Below are positions 23,335 to 32,054 of a stretch of 49,462 nucleotides of DNA, piece after piece. Source of the DNA: an uncultured bacterium (GTDB lineage: Bacteria > Actinomycetota > Coriobacteriia > Coriobacteriales > Coriobacteriaceae); the NCBI GenBank assembly GCA_905215815.1, contig CAJMRN010000004.1, positions 1 to 49,462 of the forward strand. The letters run 5' to 3'. The position numbers were made by a program, and so were the translations under genes. The notes under the pieces are model-generated. The model was not told where the DNA came from and searched no databases. It worked only from the letters and a program-made list of their open reading frames with translations. The first letter of the stretch is position 1, and the number at the start of each line of letters is the position of its first letter.

Positions 23335-25247
23335 AGGGCAGGGACTTTCGGCTCATCGTCGAGCTGCGGAATGGTGCCTACCACGTTGTCCGCCAGCCAA
23401 TTCATCTCGACAATCTGCCTGCTCGGCAGCGGAGGGAAGCCTTCGATCTGTACCACGCCGTTCTGGCTGTGGAGCTCGCCGCCAAAGGGGTTGATGGATC
23501 CCACAACAATGCCGTTGCGGAGCAACTGCACGAGTTTGCGCGTTTGGTAGGGTAGGCCCGGAGCGTAACGGATGTCGATAACGCCGGAGCTCATGCCATA
23601 CCAGTAGTTGACAGCGCGCACTTGGTTGTCGTCGCTGGTCTCGTCCCACGTGCCGTGAAGAAGGCTGCGAACGATGAGCTCGTAGTAACGGCCCCAGTTC
23701 CATACGGGCATGGCGATGCCGGTGACTTTGCCGTCGACCAAGCGGTGAAGCCCGTAGGCCGTTGGGTCTTCGAGCGACTTTGACATGTCAGCGCCGGTCA
23801 TGACGCTTACGCCTTCGCGGCACATGGCTTCGGCAAGACCACCGGCGGGAACATCGCCCCAGGTGAGGATGACCTGCGCGCGCGGGTCGAGCAGCGAGGC
23901 GCCAATCGCAAAGGCGTTGATCTCGCTGAGTGCGCCCGAGGCGAAGACCGACGCGTGGTAACCGATGCGGTGGTTGTCCGCCATGCTGGCCGCAAGGGCG
24001 CCCAGCAGAAACTTGGCCTCGTACATCTTGCCAAAGTACGAACGGACGCTTTGATGGGGAAGGCCGATAGAGCAGTTGAGGAACCGAACCCGGGGATACT
24101 CAACGGCAGCCCTGAGCGTGTATTCCATCAGGCGGTGCGAGGTCGAGAAGATGACGTTTGCTCCATGTTTGACAGCCGTTTCCACGGCGGCGTAGAACGC
24201 GTCCGGATCATGGCAGTCCTCGAACGCCTCGGTGCGCACGATACCGCCAAAGTGCTCATCGAGATACTGACGCCCTTGGTCGTGCAGGCTGTCCCAGCTC
24301 GACGTCGCACAGGGGAACTCATGGATAAAGGCGATGCGCAGGGGGTTGGCCGCCGAATAGACGGTCTTGCCCATAAAGAAGCTGAGCACGCCGGAGGTGG
24401 ACTTGGCGGGCGACTCCTCCTCGTCGACGCTCGGTGCTTCGACAAGATCTACCTTGTCCTCGTTATTTTTGCCGGCAATGACCAGCTCGCGCCAGATCTT
24501 GCACAGGCGGTTTACGACGATATCCGTCGGTGTATCCAGCAGGCGGTCCTGGTTGTATACGTTGAGGTATACGAGCATGGCGTCGGCAGGCGTAATGTCC
24601 AGGTGGTCGCCGCCCGCGCGAAGGTAGGCGCGCTTAAAGAGTAAGAAGGTGTGGCGCAGGTAGTCGACCTTTTTCTGCGGCCATTTTTCGATAAGGTCCT
24701 GACCGAGCATCTTGGCGAGCGTCTCGTAGCTTCCCTCGCGTGAGAACTCGATCTCGTATAGGGGGCAGACGCGCCAAAACGCGCAGAACTCACCGTACAG
24801 GCGGCTTTCGACGGAATCCCATGTGCCGGGGTAGAGACGGGTGACCTTGGCCGAAACCGTCGGGGCGTCCAGGAATTTGAGGACACTGACGCGCTTGTTG
24901 CCCTCTTGGACGTAAAACCGATGCATGAACTCGGTGACGATGACGGGATCGCGATAGCCCTCGGTCACCTGGATGTCGTAGAGGTTGGACCACTTGCGGG
25001 CGAACTCGGTGCTAAACGGCAGCAAGGGCATAAAGTTGCATGAAAAGGCGGACTGACGGCCCTTACTAACCGTACCGACGACCATTTCGAGCGGAATGTC
25101 CCTTAGGCCGACGCTCTCTCGCTGACCTAAGGGGAGCTGGGCGACCAAGCTATCGAGGTCCGTGAGGTACGGATGCTCGCTTTGACTAATGGCGCGTCGG
25201 CGTCCTTGCTCGCCGCGCTTGCGTGCTTGACGATAGGCCTCTTCCAT
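23331..25247 (-). CDS. Cytoplasmic ParB-like / BMP (Med/PnrA) domain protein
   Basis: The 638-residue protein has no signal peptide or lipobox. Its N-terminal third contains a ParB-like segment (VVGTVSKGRQ near residue 57; MHRFYVQEGNKRVSVLKFL near 112, the typical GNxR pattern). A helical middle follows. From about residue 305 a BMP-type periplasmic-binding fold begins at LRIAFIHEFP, with VIFSTSHRLMEYTL and a region around AKFLLGALAASMADN, as in nucleoside-binding PnrA/Med proteins. Being intracellular, it is more likely a ligand sensor than a transporter part. It overlaps the phosphoesterase gene by 4 bases. The ligand and any DNA target are unknown. Confidence 0.72.
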   Translation of the reverse strand: MEEAYRQARKRGEQGRRRAISQSEHPYLTDLDSLVAQLPLGQRESVGLRDIPLEMVVGTVSKGRQSAFSCNFMPLLPFSTEFARKWSNLYDIQVTEGYRDPVIVTEFMHRFYVQEGNKRVSVLKFLDAPTVSAKVTRLYPGTWDSVESRLYGEFCAFWRVCPLYEIEFSREGSYETLAKMLGQDLIEKWPQKKVDYLRHTFLLFKRAYLRAGGDHLDITPADAMLVYLNVYNQDRLLDTPTDIVVNRLCKIWRELVIAGKNNEDKVDLVEAPSVDEEESPAKSTSGVLSFFMGKTVYSAANPLRIAFIHEFPCATSSWDSLHDQGRQYLDEHFGGIVRTEAFEDCHDPDAFYAAVETAVKHGANVIFSTSHRLMEYTLRAAVEYPRVRFLNCSIGLPHQSVRSYFGKMYEAKFLLGALAASMADNHRIGYHASVFASGALSEINAFAIGASLLDPRAQVILTWGDVPAGGLAEAMCREGVSVMTGADMSKSLEDPTAYGLHRLVDGKVTGIAMPVWNWGRYYELIVRSLLHGTWDETSDDNQVRAVNYWYGMSSGVIDIRYAPGLPYQTRKLVQLLRNGIVVGSINPFGGELHSQNGVVQIEGFPPLPSRQIVEMNWLADNVVGTIPQLDDEPKVPAL

Positions 25248-25303
25248 GGTGTCTACTCCCTTAGTCGTTTAAACAACGATATGAACCATGGTACCACGAT
25301 GAG

Positions 25304-25342
25304 AAACCACCACAAAGGTGCCTGTCCCCTTTGTGGTGGTTT
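25304..25342. terminator. Palindromic hairpin at the end of mscS
   Basis: 15-nt perfect arms (AAACCACCACAAAGG and complement) close the loop TGCCTGTCC; on the minus strand TTTCTC follows. It touches the mscS stop codon. It is the second copy of the GGGGAC-type hairpin family seen at 22592. Confidence 0.7.
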
Positions 25343-26108
25343 AGGCGATGATGGGGGCGATGGCGCGGATGCAGGCGTCGGCTGCCGTGAAAGTGGTGCT
25401 GTCGTCGCTGACGATAAAGATGATCTTGCCCTTAATGCCAAAGTCGCCGATCTCGCTAAAGAGCACATACGGCTCCTTGTCAAAACCCGAGATGGGCGAG
25501 ACAGCCGTTTTAGTGGCGCTGGTCAGCTCGTCTGCCAGTGCGTCGAGTGAGGCCCACTTGGACGTGTCCTTTACGGCAACGGGCACGGCCACGCGCCCAA
25601 AGGGCATCAAATGCACGAGCGTGTTCTTGGAGATGTTGGAGTTGGGGACGATGATAGTCTGCCCGCAGGCATCTTCGATGGTCGTGTGGCGCCAGGTGAT
25701 GTCCTGGACCACGCCTGATACGCCACCGACCTCGATGTTGTCGCCAGGCTTGATGATGCCCATAAAGGTCACCTGCATGCCGCCGATAAGGTTTGAGAGC
25801 GTGTCCTGAAAGCCCAGGGAGATGGCGATGCCGCCGACGCCAAGAGCGGCGACGAGCGCGTTTGCGTTAATGCCAAAGCAGTTGTCGAGGATAAAGCTGC
25901 CGCCGATCATCCAGATGACGGCGCGAGCGATGTTGATGAAGATGCTCGATGCTGGAAGCGGGTTATCGTCGCGGTTGAGTAGGTGGCGCAGCGTCTTGGA
26001 AACGACTTTGGTGGCGATTGCCGTGCCTATTGCCAAGATGCCGGCCCAGATGATGTTGTGGACCCACCGTTGCTCAAAGAAATGAAGAATCGGCTCAAAC
26101 AATTCCAT
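25341..26108 (-). CDS. Small-conductance mechanosensitive channel (MscS family)
   Basis: MscS channels open under membrane tension to release solutes during hypo-osmotic shock. The 255-residue protein has about three membrane helices. The pore helix is near residues 82-110 (NALVAALGVGGIAISLGFQD, with Gly/Ala-rich packing). The beta domain follows (FMGIIKPGDNIEVGGVSGVV) with the motif around TIIVPNSNISKN near residue 155, then the alpha/beta cage. The start follows AGGAGGTTTTCCCT. It is a single gene, minus strand. Confidence 0.92.
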   Translation of the reverse strand: MELFEPILHFFEQRWVHNIIWAGILAIGTAIATKVVSKTLRHLLNRDDNPLPASSIFINIARAVIWMIGGSFILDNCFGINANALVAALGVGGIAISLGFQDTLSNLIGGMQVTFMGIIKPGDNIEVGGVSGVVQDITWRHTTIEDACGQTIIVPNSNISKNTLVHLMPFGRVAVPVAVKDTSKWASLDALADELTSATKTAVSPISGFDKEPYVLFSEIGDFGIKGKIIFIVSDDSTTFTAADACIRAIAPIIA

Positions 26109-26156
26109 GTAGGGAAAACCTCCTAATGATCATTCAACCATGATACCCACCAAAAA

Positions 26157-26181
26157 GCCCGTCCGATCACATCGGACGGGC
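26157..26181 (-). terminator. Palindromic terminator reading left
   Basis: An 11-bp perfect stem around CAC; the minus strand continues TTTTTGG. It would stop transcription coming from the ABC operon or from a lost gene before mscS. Confidence 0.7.
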
Positions 26182-26349
26182 CGATAACTTGAGATGGGGC
26201 GGTCGCGGTGGCGTAAGCTGGGGCGCCGGCGAGCACGCCGGTAAGGAGTGCGGCGGTCAAGCAAGACGGGGAAGAGGTCTTCTCATGGCAGTTTCCTTAG
26301 TTCTTAACCAGTGGTCCCTGCTGACGCTGGATTATCGGCATAATATGCG

Positions 26350-26389
26350 AAAACCGCCGCAAAGGTGTCTGCCCCTTTACGGCGGTTTT
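26350..26389. terminator. Hairpin after the ABC operon
   Basis: AAAACCGCCGCAAAGG and CCTTTACGGCGGTTTT pair with one mismatch around GTGTCTGC. On the minus strand the A-tract side gives TTTT after the stem, so it probably ends the ABC importer transcript. Confidence 0.65.
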
Positions 26390-26440
26390 GACGTTTGTGC
26401 AGATAAAACCTGCCAAAATTAACATCCCTTTTTAGCAGGT

Positions 26441-27235
26441 TTAGCTCAGCAGCATGCGGTCGTTGGCGAGCTCGCCGCCCGAGACCTCCTCGAACTTCTG
26501 CAGCAGGTCGGCAACGGTGAGCGACTTCTTTTCGTCGCCTGCCACGTCGTAGATCACGTGGCCCTCGTGCATCATGATCAGGCGATTACCCAGACGGATG
26601 GCGTCGTTCATATTGTGCGTGACCATGAGCGTAGTCAGGTGGTGCTCGTCGACGATCTCCTCGGTCAGATTGAGCACCTTGGAGGCCGTCTTGGGGTCGA
26701 GGGCCGCGGTGTGCTCGTCGAGCAGCAGCAGGCGCGGCTTGGTGAGCGTGGCCATGAGCAGGGTGAGTGCCTGGCGCTGGCCACCCGAGAGCAGGCCGAC
26801 CTTGGCGTTGAGACGCGTGTCCAGACCAAGGTCCAGGCGCTTGAGCAGCTCGACGTACTCATCTTTCTCGGCCTTGGTGACGCCCCACGAAAGACCGCGA
26901 CGCTGGCCGCGGCGCTTGGCGAGGGCCAAGTTCTCGGCAATCTGCATGTCGGCTGCGGTGCCGCGCATGGGGTCCTGGAACACGCGGCCCAGGTACTTGG
27001 CGCGCTGCGACTCGCTCAGACGCGAGATGTCGGTGCCGTCGAGCTCGATAACGCCCGAATCGAGCGGATATACGCCGGCGATCATGTTGAGCAGCGTGGA
27101 TTTGCCGGCGCCGTTACCGCCGATCACGGTTACAAAGTCGCCGTCGTTGAGGGTAAGGTCGACGCCGGTAAGAGCGCGCTTCTCGGTGACGGTGCCCTTG
27201 TTAAAGGTCTTCTTGACGTGTGAGAGCTTAAGCAT
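26441..27235 (-). CDS. ABC transporter ATP-binding protein
   Basis: The 264-residue ATPase has Walker A GGNGAGKST near residue 39, a Q-loop in GRVFQDPMRG, the signature LSGGQRQALTLLMA near 148, and Walker B LLLLDEHTAALDP near 168. The H-loop His is in VTHNMNDA. The DEHTAALD variant is typical of the importers that work with PF04392-type binding proteins (TrpXYZ-like). It overlaps the permease gene by 8 bases. It energises uptake at the cytoplasmic face. Confidence 0.9.
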   Translation of the reverse strand: MLKLSHVKKTFNKGTVTEKRALTGVDLTLNDGDFVTVIGGNGAGKSTLLNMIAGVYPLDSGVIELDGTDISRLSESQRAKYLGRVFQDPMRGTAADMQIAENLALAKRRGQRRGLSWGVTKAEKDEYVELLKRLDLGLDTRLNAKVGLLSGGQRQALTLLMATLTKPRLLLLDEHTAALDPKTASKVLNLTEEIVDEHHLTTLMVTHNMNDAIRLGNRLIMMHEGHVIYDVAGDEKKSLTVADLLQKFEEVSGGELANDRMLLS

Positions 27236-28151
27236 CTACTTCATCCCCCTTCGTGTAGGAGCTGCGGAGCTTATAGCGCTCCCAAACCACGGGCACGCAC
27301 AGGGCCACGGCGACGATTACGGCGGAGAGCAGCTTCATGTCGTTGGCGTCCATGCCCAACTGCAGCACGATGGCGCGGATAAGGAAGTACACCACGGAGC
27401 CAAAGATGGCGGAGGCAAGACGGACACTAAACTGAGTGAGACCGCCGGGCAGCAGGCGGCCGAGCACCTCGCCGATAACAATGGCAGCAAGACCGATAAC
27501 GATGGCACCGGTGCCCATACCAATGTCGGCGTACTTCTGGCTCTGGCAGATGAGCGCGCCCGAAAGGCCGATGAGGGCGTTGGAGAGCACGAGGGCGATC
27601 ATCTTGGTGGAGTTGGTGTTGACGCCCAGGGCGCGGATCATGTACTCGTTGTTGCCGGTGGCGCGTAGTGCCGAGCCGATCTCGGTGCCAAAGAACCAAT
27701 ACAGGATGGCAACGATAGCCACAGCGAGCAAGATGCCCAGGATGATGGCGACGGTGGACTGCGGCAGGCCCGTCATGTTGCTGACAGACGAGAAGATGGT
27801 GCCCTTGGCAAGGATGGGCGTATTGGATTTGCCCATGATGCGCAGGTTGATGGACCACAGGCTGATCTGGGTGAGGATTCCGGCGAGGATCGCGGGAATC
27901 TCAAAGACGGTGGTCAAAATGCCCGTGATGGCGCCCGCGATGGCACCGGCACACATGCCGGCCAAAACAGCGAGCAGCGGGTCGACATTATCATTGACGA
28001 TGAGCACGGCGCAGACGCAGCCGCCGAGGGCAAAGCTGCCGTCGCAGGTCATATCGGGGATGTCGAGCAGGCGGAACGTGATAAACACGCCAAGCACCAT
28101 AATGCCCCAGAGGACGCCCTGCGAAACGGCGCCCTGCAATGCAATAAGCAT
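27228..28151 (-). CDS. ABC transporter permease (branched-chain amino acid type fold)
   Basis: The 307-residue membrane protein has about eight hydrophobic helices and the LivH/RbsC-like fold of permeases. GTEIGSALRATGNNEYMIRALG near residue 165 is the conserved cytoplasmic loop that contacts the ATPase. With the binding protein and ATPase it makes a three-gene importer. The start follows AGGAGG. The substrate is not readable from sequence; relatives carry aromatic amino acids or other small molecules. Confidence 0.88.
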   Translation of the reverse strand: MLIALQGAVSQGVLWGIMVLGVFITFRLLDIPDMTCDGSFALGGCVCAVLIVNDNVDPLLAVLAGMCAGAIAGAITGILTTVFEIPAILAGILTQISLWSINLRIMGKSNTPILAKGTIFSSVSNMTGLPQSTVAIILGILLAVAIVAILYWFFGTEIGSALRATGNNEYMIRALGVNTNSTKMIALVLSNALIGLSGALICQSQKYADIGMGTGAIVIGLAAIVIGEVLGRLLPGGLTQFSVRLASAIFGSVVYFLIRAIVLQLGMDANDMKLLSAVIVAVALCVPVVWERYKLRSSYTKGDEVDA

Positions 28152-28253
28152 GCTTTATACCTCCTAGGATAGGGTGGACACGTGAGTCACCATGATAGCG
28201 GTAACAATGTATAAAAGAGCTGCGGCCGGATGTTTTGTCTCATCCGTAACAAG

Positions 28254-28287
28254 CAGGGCGAACGCCGGTCTTTGGCGTTCGCCCCTG
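28254..28287 (-). other. Intercistronic hairpin in the ABC operon
   Basis: CAGGGCGAACGCC and GGCGTTCGCCCCTG pair with one bulged base. It lies between the binding-protein and permease genes with only weak T-rich sequence after it. It probably lowers permease/ATPase levels or protects the upstream mRNA, as often seen in importers that need excess binding protein. Confidence 0.55.
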
Positions 28288-28355
28288 TGGCTGACATATT
28301 GAATAACACGGCAACGGCACGAGTGCGTGCCCTAGACGCGCTACCGCGCATGGCG

Positions 28356-29336
28356 TTACTCGTCCAGAGCGGAAAGATCGATGCCCAGAGCCTCGGCCAT
28401 CTCGTCGTTCTTGACGACGACCAGGTCCTTGCTCGAGAGATGCTTGATCGGCATATCCTCGGGCTTGGCCTCGCCCTTCAAAATCTTGACGGCCATCTCG
28501 CCCGCGGCGTAGCCCAGATCCTCGTAGTTGATGGAGAGGGTGAACAGGCCGCCAGCCATGCACATACCCTCCTCGCCGGTCACGTAGGGAAGCTTGTTCT
28601 CCTTGCAGATCTGGCCCACCTGCGAGGCGCCCGCGGCGATGGTGTTATCGGTGGGGGAGTACAGCGCGTCGACCTTGCCCACGGCAGATTCGACGACGGA
28701 CTGGATCTCGTTGGAGCTCGAGACGGTGTAATCGGTGTAGTCCAGGCCCAGCTTGTCGAGTTCCTTCTTGGCGGCCTTGATCTGGACGTCGGAGTTGGAC
28801 TCGGCGGTGCAGTAGAGCAGGCCGATCTTCTTTACGTCGGGCAGGACCTTCTGCATCATCTCGAGCTGCTCGGCGACCGGGGTGAGGTCGGAGGCGCCAG
28901 TGACGTTGGTGCCGGGCTTATCGTTGTCCTGGACCAGGCCCGAGGCGGCGTAGTCGGTGATGGCGCAGCCCACGATGGGGATATCGGCGGTGGCGCCAGC
29001 GGCGGCCTGCGCGGCGGGCGTAGCGATGGCATAGATCAGATCGACGCCATCGCCCACGAACTTGTCGGCGATGGACTTACACGTGGACTGGTCGTTCTGG
29101 GCGTTCTTTTGATCAATCTTGACCTTGAGACCGCTCTTCTTGATAGCCTTGACAAAGCCGTCGTTGGCGGCGTCGAGTGCGGAGTGCTCGGTGAGCTGCA
29201 GAACGCCGACGGTGTAGTCGGAACCGGCGGCAGCAGAGCCGGAACCAGAGTTGCCGCCGCATCCGGCGAGCGGAGCGAGCGCGAGCAGGCCAGCAGAGAC
29301 CAGAAGGCTCCTGCGGCTGATGGTGATGTCCTTCAT
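28356..29336 (-). CDS. ABC transporter substrate-binding lipoprotein (PF04392 type)
   Basis: The 326-residue product starts with a signal peptide with an Arg-Arg stretch (ISRRSLLVSAGLLALAPLAG) and a lipobox LAGC at residues 23-26. It is therefore a lipid-anchored extracytoplasmic protein. The mature part has the two-lobed ABC_sub_bind fold: DYTVGVLQLTEHSALD near residue 39, GVDLIYAIATPAAQAA, and VDALYSPTDNTIAAGA. Relatives include TrpX. I chose the start at 29336, preceded by GGGGGG; a longer frame upstream includes the promoter. The ligand is unknown, possibly an aromatic amino acid or a nucleoside-like compound. Confidence 0.85.
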   Translation of the reverse strand: MKDITISRRSLLVSAGLLALAPLAGCGGNSGSGSAAAGSDYTVGVLQLTEHSALDAANDGFVKAIKKSGLKVKIDQKNAQNDQSTCKSIADKFVGDGVDLIYAIATPAAQAAAGATADIPIVGCAITDYAASGLVQDNDKPGTNVTGASDLTPVAEQLEMMQKVLPDVKKIGLLYCTAESNSDVQIKAAKKELDKLGLDYTDYTVSSSNEIQSVVESAVGKVDALYSPTDNTIAAGASQVGQICKENKLPYVTGEEGMCMAGGLFTLSINYEDLGYAAGEMAVKILKGEAKPEDMPIKHLSSKDLVVVKNDEMAEALGIDLSALDE

Positions 29337-29400
29337 ATCGTTACCCCCCAGTATAGAAATGGCTGGAAACACTGCACTCAAACAAAGCGCAAGTGGAACT

Positions 29401-29428
29401 ATAGTAGCGCGGATGTCCATTTTTACAA
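29401..29428 (-). promoter_or_regulatory. Promoter of the ABC importer operon
   Basis: On the minus strand TTGTAA (29423-29428), a 16-bp spacer and TACTAT (29401-29406), about 65 bp before the binding-protein start. No T-box or known riboswitch is seen. Confidence 0.55.
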
Positions 29429-29497
29429 TAACTTGGCGGGTTTTTTAATACAGAACCGGATGGGCGGTACGGGTAGTTGAATGGACGGCGGAGGTTC

Positions 29498-30280
29498 TTA
29501 TGCGGCGGAGGCGTCCTCCTCGTCTAGCGCAGCAAAGAGTTTCTTGCCGTCGAGCAAGCGCGTGCTGACGTTTTTCATGCGGCTGACCTCAACGGTGCGC
29601 AGGGTGTCGTCGGCGCCTCGGGTGTCGTAGACCGTTCCCAGCAGATACGAGACGCCATCGCGTTGCCTGATGGCAAAGGGCCGGACCGTCATCCGCACCA
29701 CCTCGGTTTCGCCGCGTGCCGTGACGCTCGAAATATCAAAGCTCACCGTGGTTCCGTGGTCGATGGCCTGCTCGATGAGCTCGCAGGTGTCGATGCGCTT
29801 GACGGGCGTGCGCGTGGCCTTGGTGGATTTGCTGCCGGCACTTGGAGCGGGCTCGGGTGCATCGAGGTAACCGCGAACGTCGGCACTCGCCATGGCGACC
29901 AAGTGCTGAGCCATGCTTTTTCGAATGGCGATGGGCGTGGAGCGGTTGCGCATGACCATGCCGTGGAGCCGGATGATTTCCTCGTCGGTGAGCGGACGGG
30001 TCAAGAGCCGATACCCCACGCCGCGCTTGTACTCAATTTCGTATCCGGCATGGCGAAGTGCGGAGATGGCGGTGTAGATGCTGCGCCGCGCCGCCGAAAT
30101 GGGCATGCGGGCGGGGTCGTCGGGATGGGCGAGGCGCCGGATCAACTCATCGGAAAGCATGGCCTTGCCCTCGCCGGTGTTCTCGCTTAATAGTTGCAGG
30201 ATGCGAACGGCGCGATAGGCTGCCATCGAGGCGGCGCCTCTGGTCGTGGTGTCGTAGGTTTCAACAGCGGTTTCGGTCAT
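29498..30280 (-). CDS. WYL-domain transcriptional regulator
   Basis: The 260-residue protein has an N-terminal winged helix-turn-helix region (about 15-100, with RILQLLSENTGEGKAMLSDE and ARRSIYTAISALRHAGYEIE). A WYL-type C-terminal domain follows (about 165-250: VSFDISSV..., VVRMTVRPFAIRQRDGVSYL). WYL regulators bind DNA and respond to nucleic acid or nucleotide ligands; this family also includes PafBC-type regulators. I chose the ATG at 30280, 10 bases from AAAGGA, over a GTG too close to the site. It may control the ABC operon downstream, but there is no direct evidence. Confidence 0.8.
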   Translation of the reverse strand: MTETAVETYDTTTRGAASMAAYRAVRILQLLSENTGEGKAMLSDELIRRLAHPDDPARMPISAARRSIYTAISALRHAGYEIEYKRGVGYRLLTRPLTDEEIIRLHGMVMRNRSTPIAIRKSMAQHLVAMASADVRGYLDAPEPAPSAGSKSTKATRTPVKRIDTCELIEQAIDHGTTVSFDISSVTARGETEVVRMTVRPFAIRQRDGVSYLLGTVYDTRGADDTLRTVEVSRMKNVSTRLLDGKKLFAALDEEDASAA

Positions 30281-30397
30281 GGTGCCCACGTCCTTTCCGT
30301 TTTGGGTGGCAACGGTATGGAGCCTAGGACGCGGGGTTTTCCCAGGGGCGCAGGGCGCTCTGGGCGGTCGGTAGTCGTCGGCAAACGGCGGTTCGAG

Positions 30398-30460
30398 TTT
30401 TCAACAGCCCTGCTCAACTGACCAAAAGCTTGCCAAAAGCTTGACGGATGCTGTTGAAAA
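30398..30460. repeat. Inverted repeat between the WYL gene and asnS
   Basis: TTTTCAACAGC (30398-30408) and GCTGTTGAAAA (30450-30460) are exact complements. Inside are two direct copies of CCAAAAGCTTG. It may be an operator or RNA structure of the WYL leader; no known motif fits. Confidence 0.45.
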
Positions 30461-30492
30461 AAGCGTCTCTCGACCGATGCCGAGAGACGCTT
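30461..30492 (-). terminator. Terminator of asnS
   Basis: AAGCGTCTCTCG and CGAGAGACGCTT form a perfect 12-bp stem around ACCGATGC; on the minus strand TTTTTT follows. It ends the asnS transcript. Confidence 0.85.
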
Positions 30493-30538
30493 GTGCGATG
30501 AGAGTTGGCGTGTGGCGACGCGAGCTAGCGTCCGACGA

Positions 30539-31942
30539 TTAGAAGTCGGCGTTGCCCACGGTGCGCGGGTGCGGCAGGACGTCGCGGATGTTGCCCACGC
30601 CGGTGAGGTACATCACCAAGCGCTCGAAGCCCAGACCGTAGCCGGCGTGCTTGCAGGAGCCATAGCGGCGCAGGTCCAGATAGTACTTGTACTGCTCGGG
30701 GGCCATGCCCAGATCCTTAATTCGACCTTCGAGCAGGTCCAGGCGCTCTTCGCGCTGGGAGCCACCGATAATCTCGCCGATGCCCGGCACCAGGCAGTCG
30801 GCGGCGGCGACGGTCTTGCCGTCGTCGTTCATGCGCATGTAGAAGGCCTTGATCTCTGCCGGGTAGTCGGTTACGAAGGTCGGGCGCTTAAAGTGCTCCT
30901 CGGTCAGGAAGCGCTCGTGCTCGGTCTGCAGGTCGATGCCCCAGCTGACGGGGTAATCAAACTGGTGGCCAGCAGCGACTGCCTGCTCCAGGATCTCGAC
31001 GGCTTCGGTGTAGGTAACGCGGGCAAAGTCAGAGTTTGCCACGTGGTCCAGGCGCTCGATCAGTCCCTTGTCCACAAACTTGTTGAGCATGTTGAGCTCG
31101 TCGGGGCAGGTGGCCATAACGTCCTTAAGGACGTACTTGAGCATGGCCTCGGCGTTATCCATGTAGTCGTTCAGATCGGCAAAGGCCATCTCGGGCTCGA
31201 TCATCCAAAACTCGGCGGCGTGGCGCGTGGTGTTGGAGTTCTCGGCGCGGAAGGTGGGGCCAAAGGTGTACACGTCGCCAAAGGCCATGGCAAAGTTCTC
31301 GGCATTGAGCTGGCCGGACACGGTGAGGCTCGCATGCTTGCCAAAGAAGTCCTGGCTCCAGTCGACCTCGCCGGACTCGGTGAGGGGCGGATTTTTGGGG
31401 TCGAGCGTGGTCACGCGGAACATCTCGCCGGCACCCTCGCAGTCACTCGTGGTGATGATGGGGGTGTTGACGTAGACAAAGCCCTGCTCCTGGAAGAAGC
31501 GGTGGATGGCGGCAGCCGCGACAGAGCGGATGCGGAACACGGCACGGAATAGGTTGGTGCGCGGGCGCAGGTGCTGCTGGGTGCGCAGGAACTCGACGGT
31601 TGCGCGCTTCTTCTGCAGCGGGTAATCCGGGGCGCTGACGCCCTCGACCTCGATGGAGGTGGCAGAAAGCTCGAAAGGCTGGGGCGCATCGGGGGTCAGC
31701 TTGACGGTGCCGGTGCAGATGAGGGCGGCCGAGACGTTTTGGTGGGCGATCTCGTCGTAGTTGTCGAGCGCCTCGCGGTTCATGACGACCTGCAGGTCGC
31801 GGAAGCAGCTGCCGTCGTTGAGCGTAACAAAGCCAAAGTTCTTCATGTCGCGGACGGACTTGACCCAGCCGGCGACGGTGACAGTCTGGCCGCCGAGCGA
31901 CTCGGCATCGGCGTAGAGCTGCGCGATTTTGGTGCGGTTCAC
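30539..31942 (-). CDS. asnS: Asparaginyl-tRNA synthetase
   Basis: AsnS charges tRNA-Asn with asparagine. The 467-residue class IIb enzyme has an N-terminal OB-fold anticodon domain (VTVAGWVKSVRDMKNFGFVT) and motif 2 in FRAENSNTTRHAAEFWMIEPE. Motif 3 is the C-terminal GLGFERLVMYLTG. I prefer a GTG start at 31942 with GGGAGG upstream; this gives the expected N-terminus NRTKIAQLYAD, whereas upstream in-frame ATGs add unrelated residues. I find no T-box. A terminator separates it from crr upstream. Confidence 0.94.
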   Translation of the reverse strand: MNRTKIAQLYADAESLGGQTVTVAGWVKSVRDMKNFGFVTLNDGSCFRDLQVVMNREALDNYDEIAHQNVSAALICTGTVKLTPDAPQPFELSATSIEVEGVSAPDYPLQKKRATVEFLRTQQHLRPRTNLFRAVFRIRSVAAAAIHRFFQEQGFVYVNTPIITTSDCEGAGEMFRVTTLDPKNPPLTESGEVDWSQDFFGKHASLTVSGQLNAENFAMAFGDVYTFGPTFRAENSNTTRHAAEFWMIEPEMAFADLNDYMDNAEAMLKYVLKDVMATCPDELNMLNKFVDKGLIERLDHVANSDFARVTYTEAVEILEQAVAAGHQFDYPVSWGIDLQTEHERFLTEEHFKRPTFVTDYPAEIKAFYMRMNDDGKTVAAADCLVPGIGEIIGGSQREERLDLLEGRIKDLGMAPEQYKYYLDLRRYGSCKHAGYGLGFERLVMYLTGVGNIRDVLPHPRTVGNADF

Positions 31943-32054
31943 GTATCCTCCCATAACGGTTGAATGATAGTTATCCATACAGTTCGATATTCTAGCAGCT
32001 CGGCTCATTTGGGCTATACAGATAAGGCATTGGCGGGATGGTTTTTCAAACGAA

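Larger units (their letters stand above)
26109..26440 (-). other. Intergenic region upstream of mscS with two hairpins
   Basis: There is no firm gene. A perfect palindrome at 26157-26181 (GCCCGTCCGAT, CAC, complement) is followed on the minus strand by TTTTT and looks like a terminator reading left. The hairpin at 26350-26389 (16-nt arms, one mismatch) is the third member of the CAAAGG/CCTTT family. Between them the minus strand encodes a hydrophobic, signal-peptide-like stretch in one frame and a short MRRPLPRL start in another; this might be a decayed small secreted protein. Confidence 0.45.

Noticed and set aside
28230..29480. Plus-strand frame of 416 codons over the ABC binding-protein gene
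   Set aside because: It is the shadow of a gene with a clear signal peptide, lipobox and fold on the minus strand.
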